Assembly: GCF_014534685.1 (NCBI RefSeq)
Contig: NZ_JACVVX010000003.1
Location: forward strand, 248,001 to 312,000
DNA from: Oryzicola mucosus
GTDB lineage: Bacteria > Pseudomonadota > Alphaproteobacteria > Rhizobiales > Rhizobiaceae
Reading direction: 5' to 3'
DNA length: 64,000 nucleotides
Numbering within the stretch: position 1 is the first letter of the stretch; each line of letters opens with the position of its first letter. Made by a program: the position numbers and the translations under genes. The notes under the pieces were generated by a model, which saw only the letters and a program-made list of their open reading frames with translations, had not been told where the DNA came from and ran no database searches. Shown here in pieces: positions 28,131 through 36,691 of this stretch.

Positions 28131-29201
28131 TTGGCCGGCATTGAGTTGAAACAAATCCAGAAATCTTATGGCGCGACGCGGGTGATCCACGACGTCGACA
28201 TCCAGATTGAGAGCGGGGAATTCCTGGTTCTGGTCGGCCCCTCCGGCTGCGGTAAGTCAACGCTCCTGCGCATGATTGCAGGCCTGGAGGAGATTTCGGG
28301 CGGGACACTCGATATAGACGGCCGCACCGTCAACCTGCTCGCGCCTGCCGATCGCAATGTCGCGATGGTGTTTCAGGACTACGCGCTTTATCCGCATATG
28401 AGCGTGCGCGAAAACATGTCGTTCGGGCTGAAAATGCGGGGCGGCAGCGAAAGTGAAATCGAAAAGCGCGTGGCCCATGCCGCCGACATTCTGAAAATTC
28501 GGGATTTCCTGGATCGCCGCCCGGCCCAGCTTTCGGGAGGGCAGAGGCAGCGCGTCGCCATGGGGCGCGCCATTGTGCGCGAGCCGGCGGCCTTCCTGTT
28601 CGATGAGCCGCTTTCCAACCTCGATGCAGCGCTGCGTGTCGAGATGCGCCTGGAAATCGCCAAGTTACACAACCGGATGAAGGCGACGACGGTGTATGTC
28701 ACCCACGATCAGGTCGAGGCCATGACACTTGCCGATCGCATCGTCGTCATGAACAGCGGCGTCGTGGAGCAGATCGGCAAGCCGCTCGATCTCTACCACA
28801 AGCCGGCCAGCCTGTTCGTCGCGCGCTTCATCGGCAGCCCGACGATGAACACCTTGCCCGCGGAGGTGAGCGGTGGAGGGGTTGAACTCGACATTCTCGG
28901 CAGAACCATTTCGCTCCCGGCCGGCACCGGTGTGCCGGGTAGCGGCAGCATCACCTTCGGCATCAGGCCGGAGGATCTGAAGCGCTGCGCGCCCGAGGAC
29001 GCCTGGTTCAGCGGCGAACTGGCGGTAGCCGAGCGGCTTGGCAGTCAGACCTACGGATATGTCGAGGTTGGGCACAGCCGGATGCTGACGGTGGAGTTTC
29101 CGCGCGACGAACCGATCTCTGTTGGAGACGCGATCCACGTTCGCGGCGATCCGGATCGGATACACCTGTTCGATGGCAGCACAGGGAAGCGCCTGAACTA
29201 G
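28131..29201 (+). CDS. Sugar ABC transporter ATPase (UgpC/MalK type)
   Basis: A 356-residue ATPase. Walker A is GPSGCGKSTLLRM near residue 36, the signature LSGGQRQRVAMGRAIVREP near 133, Walker B FLFDEPLSNLD near 155 and switch histidine YVTHDQVEAM near 190. A C-terminal TOBE/MalK regulatory domain runs from about 240. The start is taken as TTG at 28131, because GGAGG at 28121-28125 sits seven bases before its spacing window; an upstream TTG at 28092 overlaps the palindrome and has no such site. It is the only ATPase near the divergent permeases and surely serves them. Confidence 0.9.
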   Translation: MAGIELKQIQKSYGATRVIHDVDIQIESGEFLVLVGPSGCGKSTLLRMIAGLEEISGGTLDIDGRTVNLLAPADRNVAMVFQDYALYPHMSVRENMSFGLKMRGGSESEIEKRVAHAADILKIRDFLDRRPAQLSGGQRQRVAMGRAIVREPAAFLFDEPLSNLDAALRVEMRLEIAKLHNRMKATTVYVTHDQVEAMTLADRIVVMNSGVVEQIGKPLDLYHKPASLFVARFIGSPTMNTLPAEVSGGGVELDILGRTISLPAGTGVPGSGSITFGIRPEDLKRCAPEDAWFSGELAVAERLGSQTYGYVEVGHSRMLTVEFPRDEPISVGDAIHVRGDPDRIHLFDGSTGKRLN

Positions 29202-29226
29202 ACGCGGCCTGGCATCGTGGGGTTGA

Positions 29227-29263
29227 AAGAGGCGGGACGATAGCCCCGCCTCTTCTCGTTTTT
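29227..29263 (+). terminator. Rho-independent terminator of the ATPase gene
   Basis: AAGAGGCGGG at 29227-29236 pairs perfectly with CCCGCCTCTT at 29245-29254, loop of eight bases, followed by CTCGTTTTT. It begins 26 nt after the ATPase stop. Its T-run reaches the last codon of the convergent binding-protein gene. Confidence 0.85.
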
Positions 29264-30296
29264 ACTTATTGATGTCGGTCCAGATGCGGGTGTAGAGCGC
29301 GCTGGTCTCAGGCGAACAGGTGGTCAGGAACTCACCGGCTTTCTCGAATTCCGCAGGAGCCGTAAGTTCCGGAGCGTCCTTCATGTCGGCGGGCAGGAAT
29401 GCATCGGAGCCCTTGATTCCGTTCGAATATTTGGCGAAGGCCGAGATGAGCGCGGCGTTCTCCGGATCCATGATGAAGTTCATGAACAGTTTGGCGTTTT
29501 CGGGGTTCTTGGCGTCCTTGAGGATCGCCACGCTGTCCATGAAGAGCGGATAGCCTTCCTTGGGATAACCGAACTTGATATCGGGATTCTTGATGCGCGA
29601 GCGCAGGATGGCACCGTTCCAGTAATAGACGGCGGCGTAATCGCCTGCCGGCAGCTTTTCGGTCACGCTGTAGTCCATGGCCAACCATTTCGGCTTTGCC
29701 TCGAGCAGCTTGTCGCGGACTTTCTTCAGCAATTCCTTGTCTTCCGTGCACCAATCGCCGCCGAAATATTTGATCGTGGCAAAGAGTACGTCGGTCATCT
29801 CAGGCTCGACATTGATCTTGCCGACCAATTCGGCAGGCGGGTCGAGGAAGATGGCGGAGGTGTTGATGTCCCCGCCATAAACCTTGGTGTTGACCCCGAT
29901 GCCCGAAAGGCCCCACTGCCACGGCACGGTGTAGTGCCGGCCTTCATCCCAATGAACGTTGACCCAACGCTCATCGACATTCTTGAAGTTTTCCATCTGG
30001 TCAGGCCGCGCCTCTAGCAACAGACCCTCCTTCACCCAGATCGGCACATAGTTGGCGGACGGTACGACGATGTCGAAGCCGTGTCCGCCGGCGCGCACCT
30101 TGGCAAGCGCGGTGTCGTTGGAATCGTAGTCGGTCACCGTCACCTTGACGTTGTGCGCGGCCTCGAACTTCTTGATCAGTTCCGGGTTGGTGTAGTCGCC
30201 CCAATTGAAGATGTTGAGCTCGCCTTCGGCAGCGGCGCTGCCGGTGAAAGCCAGAATGGCCATGGCCGCGGTCGCAGCCCCAGTCTTCCAATTCAT
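29262..30296 (-). CDS. Polyamine-type ABC substrate-binding protein (PotD family)
   Basis: A 344-residue periplasmic protein with signal peptide MNWKTGAATAAMAILAFTGSAAA. Mature start EGELNIFNWGDYTNPELIKKFE is the hallmark of the PotD/PotF group. VPWQWGLSGIGVNTKVYGG near 118 and YYWNGAILRSRIKNPDIKFGYPKEG near 220 belong to the binding cleft. It ends a four-gene operon ordered ATPase, permease, permease, binding protein. Spermidine/putrescine is the family ligand; related members bind other amines or amino-acid derivatives, which the flanking amidase and amidohydrolase make plausible. Confidence 0.88.
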   Translation of the reverse strand: MNWKTGAATAAMAILAFTGSAAAEGELNIFNWGDYTNPELIKKFEAAHNVKVTVTDYDSNDTALAKVRAGGHGFDIVVPSANYVPIWVKEGLLLEARPDQMENFKNVDERWVNVHWDEGRHYTVPWQWGLSGIGVNTKVYGGDINTSAIFLDPPAELVGKINVEPEMTDVLFATIKYFGGDWCTEDKELLKKVRDKLLEAKPKWLAMDYSVTEKLPAGDYAAVYYWNGAILRSRIKNPDIKFGYPKEGYPLFMDSVAILKDAKNPENAKLFMNFIMDPENAALISAFAKYSNGIKGSDAFLPADMKDAPELTAPAEFEKAGEFLTTCSPETSALYTRIWTDINK

Positions 30297-30322
30297 GTTC
30301 CGTCTCCGTTGGTTTTTATGGT

Positions 30323-31126
30323 TCAGGTCTTTTGGCGATTGATGAAGAAGAATGCGGTAACCAGCACCACCGATAGAGCCAGGAACGCCGTAGCGATGGC
30401 ATTGACCTCAGGCGTGACGGTGCGCCGGATTTGCCCCAGCATGTAGGTCGGCAAGGTATCCTGGCCGCCCGACTTGACGAATTCGGTGATGACCACATCG
30501 TCCAGCGAAATGACGAAGGCGAGCATGAAGCCCGCGATGATGCCGGGGCGGAGCAGCGGCAGCGTCACTCGGCGAAACGCCATCCACGGCGTGGCGTACA
30601 GATCGGCAGCCGCCCGTTCCAGGGTCAGATCCATGCTTTCCAGCCGCGCGCGGATCGGCAGATAGGCGAAGGGGATGCAGAAAGCGGTATGGGCGATGAT
30701 GAGGTATCCGAGCCCCGAATAGCCCGTCCAAACCTTGATGCGTGAAAACACGATCAGCAAGGCCACCGCCGTGACGATTTCGGGGACCATCAGCGGCTGG
30801 TTGATGAAGGCATATTTGAAGCTGAGGCCACGGTAGGGTTCCGTCCGCGTCGTCGCTATCGCGGCCATGGTGGCAGCCGTCGTGGCAATGGCGGCGGCGA
30901 AGAAGGCAACGACCAGCGAGCGCCATGCCGCGTCCTGCACGGCTGAGTTGTTCCAGGCCTCTACGAACCATTTCAAAGAGAATCCGCCCCAGATGGAAAC
31001 GGAATCGCTGGCATTGAACGCATAGGCGACCAGCGTCGCGATGGGCAGATAGAGCGCGGCAAAGGTGAACATGGCCAGAAAGGCAAAACCAGGCTGCGCC
31101 TTGATGTCGAAATGCCGTTTAGCCAT
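30323..31126 (-). CDS. Polyamine-type ABC permease (PotC family)
   Basis: A 267-residue permease with six spans. The EAA loop is LERAAADLYATPWMAFRRVTLPLLRPG near residue 174. The segment LYLPIATLVAYAFNASDSVSIWGGFSLKWF after the first span is characteristic of PotC. It overlaps the PotB-like gene by 8 nt and is followed 26 nt later by the binding protein gene. Confidence 0.9.
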   Translation of the reverse strand: MAKRHFDIKAQPGFAFLAMFTFAALYLPIATLVAYAFNASDSVSIWGGFSLKWFVEAWNNSAVQDAAWRSLVVAFFAAAIATTAATMAAIATTRTEPYRGLSFKYAFINQPLMVPEIVTAVALLIVFSRIKVWTGYSGLGYLIIAHTAFCIPFAYLPIRARLESMDLTLERAAADLYATPWMAFRRVTLPLLRPGIIAGFMLAFVISLDDVVITEFVKSGGQDTLPTYMLGQIRRTVTPEVNAIATAFLALSVVLVTAFFFINRQKT

Positions 31127-32042
31127 GCTGCGCTCCCGATTTGGAAGCGTTGCGGACGTAAAACAGCAGCGCGACCATCACCAGCACCATCAGGGTGATG
31201 GAGATCGCAGCACCCAAGGGCCAATTTCGACCCGAGCCAAACTGCATTTCGATCAGATTGCCCAGCATCAAATTCTTGCCGCCGCCCAGCACGCGCGGAA
31301 TGACATAGGCGCCGAGCGAGGGAATGAAGACGAGGATCGAGCCTGCGATGACGCCTGGCTTCACCAGCGGAATGACGATGCGCCACAGAACGCTCAGACG
31401 GCCGGCATAAAGGTCGTAGCCGGCCTCGATCAGGCGGAAGTCGAGCTTTTCCATGCTGGCGTAAAGCGGCAGCACCATCAGCGGCAGGTAGACATAGACC
31501 ATGCCGAAGAGGATCGCCCAGTCGGTATACATGATCTGCAAGGGCTGGTCGATGATGCCCAAGGCCCGCAACAGCGTGTTGATGACGCCTTCGTTGCGGA
31601 TTACCTGCTGCATGGCGAAGGTGCGGATCAGAAGGTTGGTCCAGAAAGGTATTGTGACGAGAAATACCCAGATTTCGCGGGTGTGGCGCGGACGGGTCGC
31701 GATAAAATAGGCAGTTGGAAAGCCCAGGATCAGCGTCAGCACTGTCGTGATCAGGGACAATCGCAGGGAGCGCCAGAGGATCGACAGATGCGCGTCGGCC
31801 AGCGTAACCGTGTCATCGAAGATGTCGCGCTGAAAGAAGACGGAAAACCAGCCGTCGAGCGAGAACTGGCCGAACTTAACGTCGCCGTAATCGCCCCTGG
31901 CCATGAATGAATAGGCCAGCATAACGAAAAGCGGACCGACGGCGGCAACGAAGATGATGACCAGCGCGGGCGCCGACAACAGCCAGCGGCGGCGGATCGT
32001 TTCGGTCTCTCCCTGCCTGGCGGTCTCTGCAGCGGTTGCCAT
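31119..32042 (-). CDS. Polyamine-type ABC permease (PotB family)
   Basis: A 307-residue permease with six spans. The loop LIEAGYDLYAGRLSVLWRIVIPLVKPGV near residue 210 is the EAA motif; TIPFWTNLLIRTFAMQQVIRNEGVIN near 140 is typical of PotB. The frame is open for 264 codons upstream, but those overlap the ATPase gene out of frame. MATAAETARQ at 32042, two bases after the ATPase stop, is the real start. Confidence 0.9.
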   Translation of the reverse strand: MATAAETARQGETETIRRRWLLSAPALVIIFVAAVGPLFVMLAYSFMARGDYGDVKFGQFSLDGWFSVFFQRDIFDDTVTLADAHLSILWRSLRLSLITTVLTLILGFPTAYFIATRPRHTREIWVFLVTIPFWTNLLIRTFAMQQVIRNEGVINTLLRALGIIDQPLQIMYTDWAILFGMVYVYLPLMVLPLYASMEKLDFRLIEAGYDLYAGRLSVLWRIVIPLVKPGVIAGSILVFIPSLGAYVIPRVLGGGKNLMLGNLIEMQFGSGRNWPLGAAISITLMVLVMVALLFYVRNASKSGAQHG

Positions 32043-32044
32043 GG

Positions 32045-33151
32045 TCAGTCCCGCAGAACTTGCGCAGCGTCGGGCGCGATCTCGACGCCGGCGCGGTCGC
32101 CGACCTTGAAGCCGCAAGACTGCGTGCGGGAATTCTGCTGCCGCACGGTGAAGAGTTCGCCGCTGTCGAGCTTGATATGGATATGCGTGTCGGTGCCGAA
32201 ATAGACGACGTTTTCGATGCTGCCGGAGAGTTGCCCTCCCTGCTGCACGGCGCGAGCATGTTCCGGCCTGACGACCACGGTGACGCTGTCCCGGGGCTGG
32301 AAGCCTTCGGCTATGGTTGCCACGATCTCCGTGCCCGATGCCAGCATCACACGTGCCACGCCATTTTCGATACTGACAACTGACGCCTTGAGGAAATTCG
32401 TCTCGCCGATGAAATCGGCCACGAAGCGGTCCGCGGGCTTGTCGTAAATATCCCAGGGCGAGCCGACCTGCAGCACCTTGCCCCTGGACATGACCGCGAT
32501 GCGGTCGGACATGGTCAGTGCTTCTTCCTGATCGTGCGTGACGAAGACAAAGGTGATGCCGGTCTCGTTCTGCATACGCTTCAGTTCGATCTGCATCTCC
32601 TTGCGAAGCTTGTAGTCCAGCGCCGAGAGCGGTTCGTCGAGCAGCAGCACTTTCGGGCTTGGCGCCAATGCGCGGGCAAGAGCGACGCGCTGGGCCTGAC
32701 CGCCGGAAATCTGGTCGGTGCGGCGTTGGGCCAGTTCTTCCATATGCACGAGCTTGAGCATAACAGCGACGCGCGCTTCGATGTCTGCCTTGGACTTGCC
32801 CAGCATCTGCAGTCCGAAAGCGACGTTTTCCCACACCGTCAGATGCGGGAAGAGGGCGTAACTCTGGAACACGGTATTGATCGGCCGCTTGAAGGGCGGC
32901 AGGCCGGCGATGTCATCGCCATGGAGCAGGATGGCACCTTCCGTGGGATATTCGAAGCCTGCAATCAGCCGCAGCAGCGTGGTCTTGCCGCAGCCGGACG
33001 GCCCTAGCAGGGTGAAGAACTCATTTTCCCTGATGGAGACCGAGACGTTGTCGAGCGCCCGAAGAGCGCTTGGCCCTTGGCCAAAGGCTTTGACGATGCC
33101 CCTTGCCTCGATTGCGATGCGTTTATCGTCTGCACCGGTAGGCTCCGGCAT
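32045..33151 (-). CDS. Polyamine-type ABC ATPase (PotA family)
   Basis: A 368-residue ATPase. Walker A is [18 protein letters not shown] near residue 43, [15 protein letters not shown] the Q-loop, [17 protein letters not shown] the signature near 140, [12 protein letters not shown] Walker [11 protein letters not shown] the switch. The C-terminal half carries TOBE domains. Start is uncertain: ATG at 33151 gives the usual length; ATGs at 33193 and 33199 would add 14-16 residues, and none has a strong ribosome site. First gene of the operon, divergent from the amidohydrolase. Confidence 0.88.
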   Translation of the reverse strand: MPEPTGADDKRIAIEARGIVKAFGQGPSALRALDNVSVSIRENEFFTLLGPSGCGKTTLLRLIAGFEYPTEGAILLHGDDIAGLPPFKRPINTVFQSYALFPHLTVWENVAFGLQMLGKSKADIEARVAVMLKLVHMEELAQRRTDQISGGQAQRVALARALAPSPKVLLLDEPLSALDYKLRKEMQIELKRMQNETGITFVFVTHDQEEALTMSDRIAVMSRGKVLQVGSPWDIYDKPADRFVADFIGETNFLKASVVSIENGVARVMLASGTEIVATIAEGFQPRDSVTVVVRPEHARAVQQGGQLSGSIENVVYFGTDTHIHIKLDSGELFTVRQQNSRTQSCGFKVGDRAGVEIAPDAAQVLRD

Positions 33152-33274
33152 GCGCTGCACCCATATGCTCGTCTGCGGCGACCCCAGCCGCATTCTCATT
33201 ATGGATAGCGTATTTGACGGCTTGGCTTCCGGCAAGGCGGCTCGCTATGAATATAGCCTAAAGGGGAATTTCTT

Positions 33275-34942
33275 ATGCAGACAGCCGACCTCGTCATCGA
33301 AAACGCATACGTCATCACAATGGACCCCAGCCGGCCGCGCGCGGAGGCCGTCGCGCTCAGGGGGGAAACCATCCTCGCCATAGGCAGCCGCGCCGATATT
33401 TCGGCTTATGCATCGCCGCAGACCCGTCGAATCGACGCCAGCGGCGCATCCGTTCTGCCCGGCTTTATCGAAAGTCACATGCATCTTTTCACAGGTGCCG
33501 CGCAGCTCGACAGTCTATCACTTTCCGGCTTGAATGGCTTCGATGCCATTGCAGCGGCGGTCCGCAAACGGGCGGCGCAGGAGCCGGAGACAGAAGTGCT
33601 GATCGCCGAGCAGGCTGCCTATTTCATGTTCGGCGACAATCAGCCGATCACCCGGCACATCCTCGACCGCATCCTGCCGGACCGCCCGCTGGCCTTCTTT
33701 GCCAGCGATCACCATACCATGTGGGCGAACACGGCGGCGTTGAAGGCCGCAGGGATCCTGCATGGGTACGCCACACCTCCGGGTAGCGAAGTTGTGATGG
33801 GTGCAGACGGCCTTGCGACAGGCGAGTTGGTCGAATTCGAGGGCTTTGCGCCGATTACAGCCCTGACGCCGACGGGCGGTCGTGAAATGCTCGGCCTGCT
33901 GGGCGCCGAGCCCGCGACGCCGCCGACGGCCGCGCAGCGCGCAATCGACAAGGAGATCATCAAGCAGGGGCTGAAGTACTGCGCCTCGCTCGGCATCACC
34001 AGCTTTCACAATATGGATGGCAATTTCTACCAGCTCGAACTCTTGGGCGAGATCGAGCAGGCGGGCGACCTCATCGTGCGCGGCCGTGTGCCATTCCGCA
34101 TGATGCCGGGGCTGAAGCTGGCAGACCTTCAGAACGCCGTAGAGATGCGGCGGCGCTGGCATTCCGACCGGTTGAAGGCCGATTTCGTCAAGATTTTCAT
34201 GGATGGCGTGATCGAATCCAAATCGGCTCACATGTTCGCCGATTTCATCGGCTCGCCCGGCGAGCGCGGCTGGTCCTTTTTCGAGCAGGACGCATTCGAC
34301 GCTATCTGCATAGAGACGGACCGGCTCGGCCTGCAGATTGCCGTGCATGCGATCGGCGATCAGGCCGTGAACCGGACGCTCAACGGCTATGAGGCCGCGC
34401 AACGGGCCAACGGCCGTCGCGACAGCCGCCACCGCATTGAGCATATCGAGGTGTTGGCGCCATCGGACCTTCCGCGCTTTGCCGAACTGGGCGTCATGGC
34501 GTCGGTGCAGCCAACCCATGCGCCGGGCGGCGTCTATCCGGCCGAGCCGATCCTGTCGATGATCGGCCGCGAACGGCTGCAGCTTGGCTACGCATGGCAG
34601 ACCATCCGCCGGACAGGCGCAAGGCTGGTCTTCGCCAGCGACTGGCCGGTCGCGCCGCTCGATCCGCTGCTCGGCATCAAGACGGCCATGACGCGTCCGC
34701 CAATCTTCGATGGCGCTCCCGACGAACGCCAGAGCCTGGAGGATGCGATTGCCGGCTTCACCGTCGACGGCGCCTATGCGGAGTTCGCAGAGGATCGAAA
34801 GGGGGTGCTCAAGCCCGGCGCATTGGCCGACCTCGTCATCCTGTCGGGCGACATCGAAGCCACCGTGCCCGACGAAATCGACAGGCTCAAGGTTGCAGCC
34901 ACCATTTGCGGCGGCCAGATCACCTACGAGCGCGGGGTGTAA
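33275..34942 (+). CDS. YtcJ-like metal-dependent amidohydrolase
   Basis: A 555-residue enzyme of the amidohydrolase superfamily, YtcJ/NfdA branch. The HxH pair is in LPGFIESHMHLF near residue 65, a lysine-rich centre KADFVKIFMDGVIESKSAHM near 305, histidines AVHAIGDQAVN near 362 and HRIEHIEVL near 390, and the aspartate in VFASDWPVAPLDPL near 455. Members hydrolyse N-formyl or N-acyl amines. It lacks a signal peptide. The start follows AAAGGGGAATTTC. It is divergent from the polyamine-type importer, so an N-acylated amine brought in by that importer is a reasonable guess at the substrate. Confidence 0.87.
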   Translation: MQTADLVIENAYVITMDPSRPRAEAVALRGETILAIGSRADISAYASPQTRRIDASGASVLPGFIESHMHLFTGAAQLDSLSLSGLNGFDAIAAAVRKRAAQEPETEVLIAEQAAYFMFGDNQPITRHILDRILPDRPLAFFASDHHTMWANTAALKAAGILHGYATPPGSEVVMGADGLATGELVEFEGFAPITALTPTGGREMLGLLGAEPATPPTAAQRAIDKEIIKQGLKYCASLGITSFHNMDGNFYQLELLGEIEQAGDLIVRGRVPFRMMPGLKLADLQNAVEMRRRWHSDRLKADFVKIFMDGVIESKSAHMFADFIGSPGERGWSFFEQDAFDAICIETDRLGLQIAVHAIGDQAVNRTLNGYEAAQRANGRRDSRHRIEHIEVLAPSDLPRFAELGVMASVQPTHAPGGVYPAEPILSMIGRERLQLGYAWQTIRRTGARLVFASDWPVAPLDPLLGIKTAMTRPPIFDGAPDERQSLEDAIAGFTVDGAYAEFAEDRKGVLKPGALADLVILSGDIEATVPDEIDRLKVAATICGGQITYERGV

Positions 34943-36381
34943 CGCAACGGCGGCCGCCGGTCGAACCAGGGTTGTGCCTCTTCCAGCCGCGCGCATAGGC
35001 CCATCAGCAATTCGTCGTTGCCGAAAGCAGCGGCGAGATGGATACCGACCGGCAACCCATCGTGCGTCCAATGCAGCGGCAGCGAGGCTGCGGGCTGTCC
35101 CGAGGCGTTGAACGCAGCGGTGAAAGGCGAGTAGGCGAAGACACGTCCCGGTCCCATGCGGTAGTCGACATAATCTTCGGGCTTGTGGTCGAAGCGGCCG
35201 ATTTTTGCCGGTGGTTCTGCCAGCGTCGCGGTCAAGAGAACATCGTAGCCGTCGAAGAACGCCGCCATCTCACGGCCATAGGCATGCACCTTGTTGATCG
35301 CTTCGAGATAGTCGCTGCCGCTGATGGTGCGCGCATAGGCGACGGCGCCGCGCGCAATGCCTTCTATGTCGTCCGCAGCCAGCGGACGACCGCGCTTCCG
35401 TATGGCGCCATCGACAGAAAGGGCCGTGCCGCAGGCGACGATCTTGGTCCAGGCGGCCATCATGCCCGCTGTGTCGGCCTGCGGAAGCGCTTCCACGAGA
35501 TCATGACCCATACTCTCCAGCAGCCGGGCCGTGTGTTCGACGGCAATGCGGCATTCCGGGTCGATTGCCTCACCGGTCAGCGACGTTGTCGCGAAACCGA
35601 TGCGCAAACGCTTGTCGTTCCGGTCGAGGGCCTGTCGGAAGCTCGCCTGCAAGGGTGGTGCGACATAGGGAGCGCCGAGATCGGCGCCTTGCGTGGCGTC
35701 GAGCAGTACAGCGGTATCGCGCACCGATCGGGTCAGAAATCCGTCGATGGCCATGCCGGCCCAGCCTTCGCCGACATAAGGGCCGTCCGGCAGTCGCGCA
35801 CGCGTCGCCTTGAAGCCGAACAGGCCGCAGCTCGAGGCCGGAATACGCACCGATCCGCCACCGTCCGACCCGTGCGCTGCGGGCACGATGCCGGCGGAAA
35901 CAGCTGCACCGGCGCCGCCCGACGAGCCGCCGGGCGTGCGGTCGAGGTTCCACGGATTGCGGGTCGGTCCGCCATATACGGCAGATTCCGTCACCGGGCC
36001 GACCCCGCCCTCGGGTGATGTGGTGCGTCCGAAGGTGACGAGACCCGCTGCCTTCAGGCGGGCGTAGATGGCTGAATCTCGGGCGTAATGCGTGTCTGCA
36101 AATAAGCGTGAGCCGTTATTGCTCGGAAAATCGACGGCCTCCGCGCCGAGATCCTTCAGCAAAAAGGGCACGCCTGTCAGCGGGCCTTGCGGCAGACCAT
36201 CGATTATGGACTTTCGAGCGACCTCTTCCCGCAGCATGGTTACCGCGTTCAGGTCGGAATTGAGCGCGTCCACGCGCCTGAGCGCTTCGTCCAGAAGTTC
36301 GTCGGCCTTGACCTGACCGCTATTTACCAGTTCGGCCAGCCCGACAGCGTCATAGGTCTCGTAGAGTTTGTCGATATCCAA
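34924..36381 (-). CDS. Amidase signature-family amidase
   Basis: A 485-residue amidase. The Ser-cisSer-Lys set is complete: VPFLLKDLG near residue 75 (Lys), then GGSSGGAGAAVSAGIVPAAHGSDGGG near 150-176 (cis-Ser and nucleophile Ser). It hydrolyses carboxamides to acid and ammonia; specificity in this family is not predictable. Its 3' end overlaps that of the amidohydrolase by 19 nt on the opposite strand. With that gene and the importer it brackets a locus apparently aimed at amide or amine nitrogen. Confidence 0.88.
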   Translation of the reverse strand: MDIDKLYETYDAVGLAELVNSGQVKADELLDEALRRVDALNSDLNAVTMLREEVARKSIIDGLPQGPLTGVPFLLKDLGAEAVDFPSNNGSRLFADTHYARDSAIYARLKAAGLVTFGRTTSPEGGVGPVTESAVYGGPTRNPWNLDRTPGGSSGGAGAAVSAGIVPAAHGSDGGGSVRIPASSCGLFGFKATRARLPDGPYVGEGWAGMAIDGFLTRSVRDTAVLLDATQGADLGAPYVAPPLQASFRQALDRNDKRLRIGFATTSLTGEAIDPECRIAVEHTARLLESMGHDLVEALPQADTAGMMAAWTKIVACGTALSVDGAIRKRGRPLAADDIEGIARGAVAYARTISGSDYLEAINKVHAYGREMAAFFDGYDVLLTATLAEPPAKIGRFDHKPEDYVDYRMGPGRVFAYSPFTAAFNASGQPAASLPLHWTHDGLPVGIHLAAAFGNDELLMGLCARLEEAQPWFDRRPPLRYTPRS

Positions 36382-36691
36382 TGGAAATCCTCGCGATAAT
36401 CGTGCAGCTTTCGGTATCTTCCTTACACCGGTGACGGAAAGTGGTCGTCAGGCTGATGCATGTTGGCTGCATCGGATTTACATAGTTGAAATCCGAGTTT
36501 TGTCTTGCAAATTGTCAAGCTTAGCGCGCTTTATGATCTGGACCCGAGTGTGCAGAAAGTGCGACAAAGCAAGGTGCGGACTTGGCATATGCAGATCACG
36601 CTGTAATCCTGGTCGCACAACCTGGGGTTTATACATGAAAGCTACTGTAATGTTTTCGGATACGTAGCCATTTTTTCGGAGAAAAACATGC
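36382..36691. other. Divergent intergenic region, no gene seen
   Basis: 310 bases between the amidase and the cyclic-di-GMP gene, AT-richer than its surroundings. No credible ORF, hairpin or RNA gene is visible. It must carry the two divergent promoters. Confidence 0.6.

Noticed and set aside
32043-32834. N-terminal extension of the PotB-like permease to 571 residues
   Set aside because: It overlaps the ATPase gene out of frame and is Arg-rich nonsense; the permease starts cleanly at 32042.
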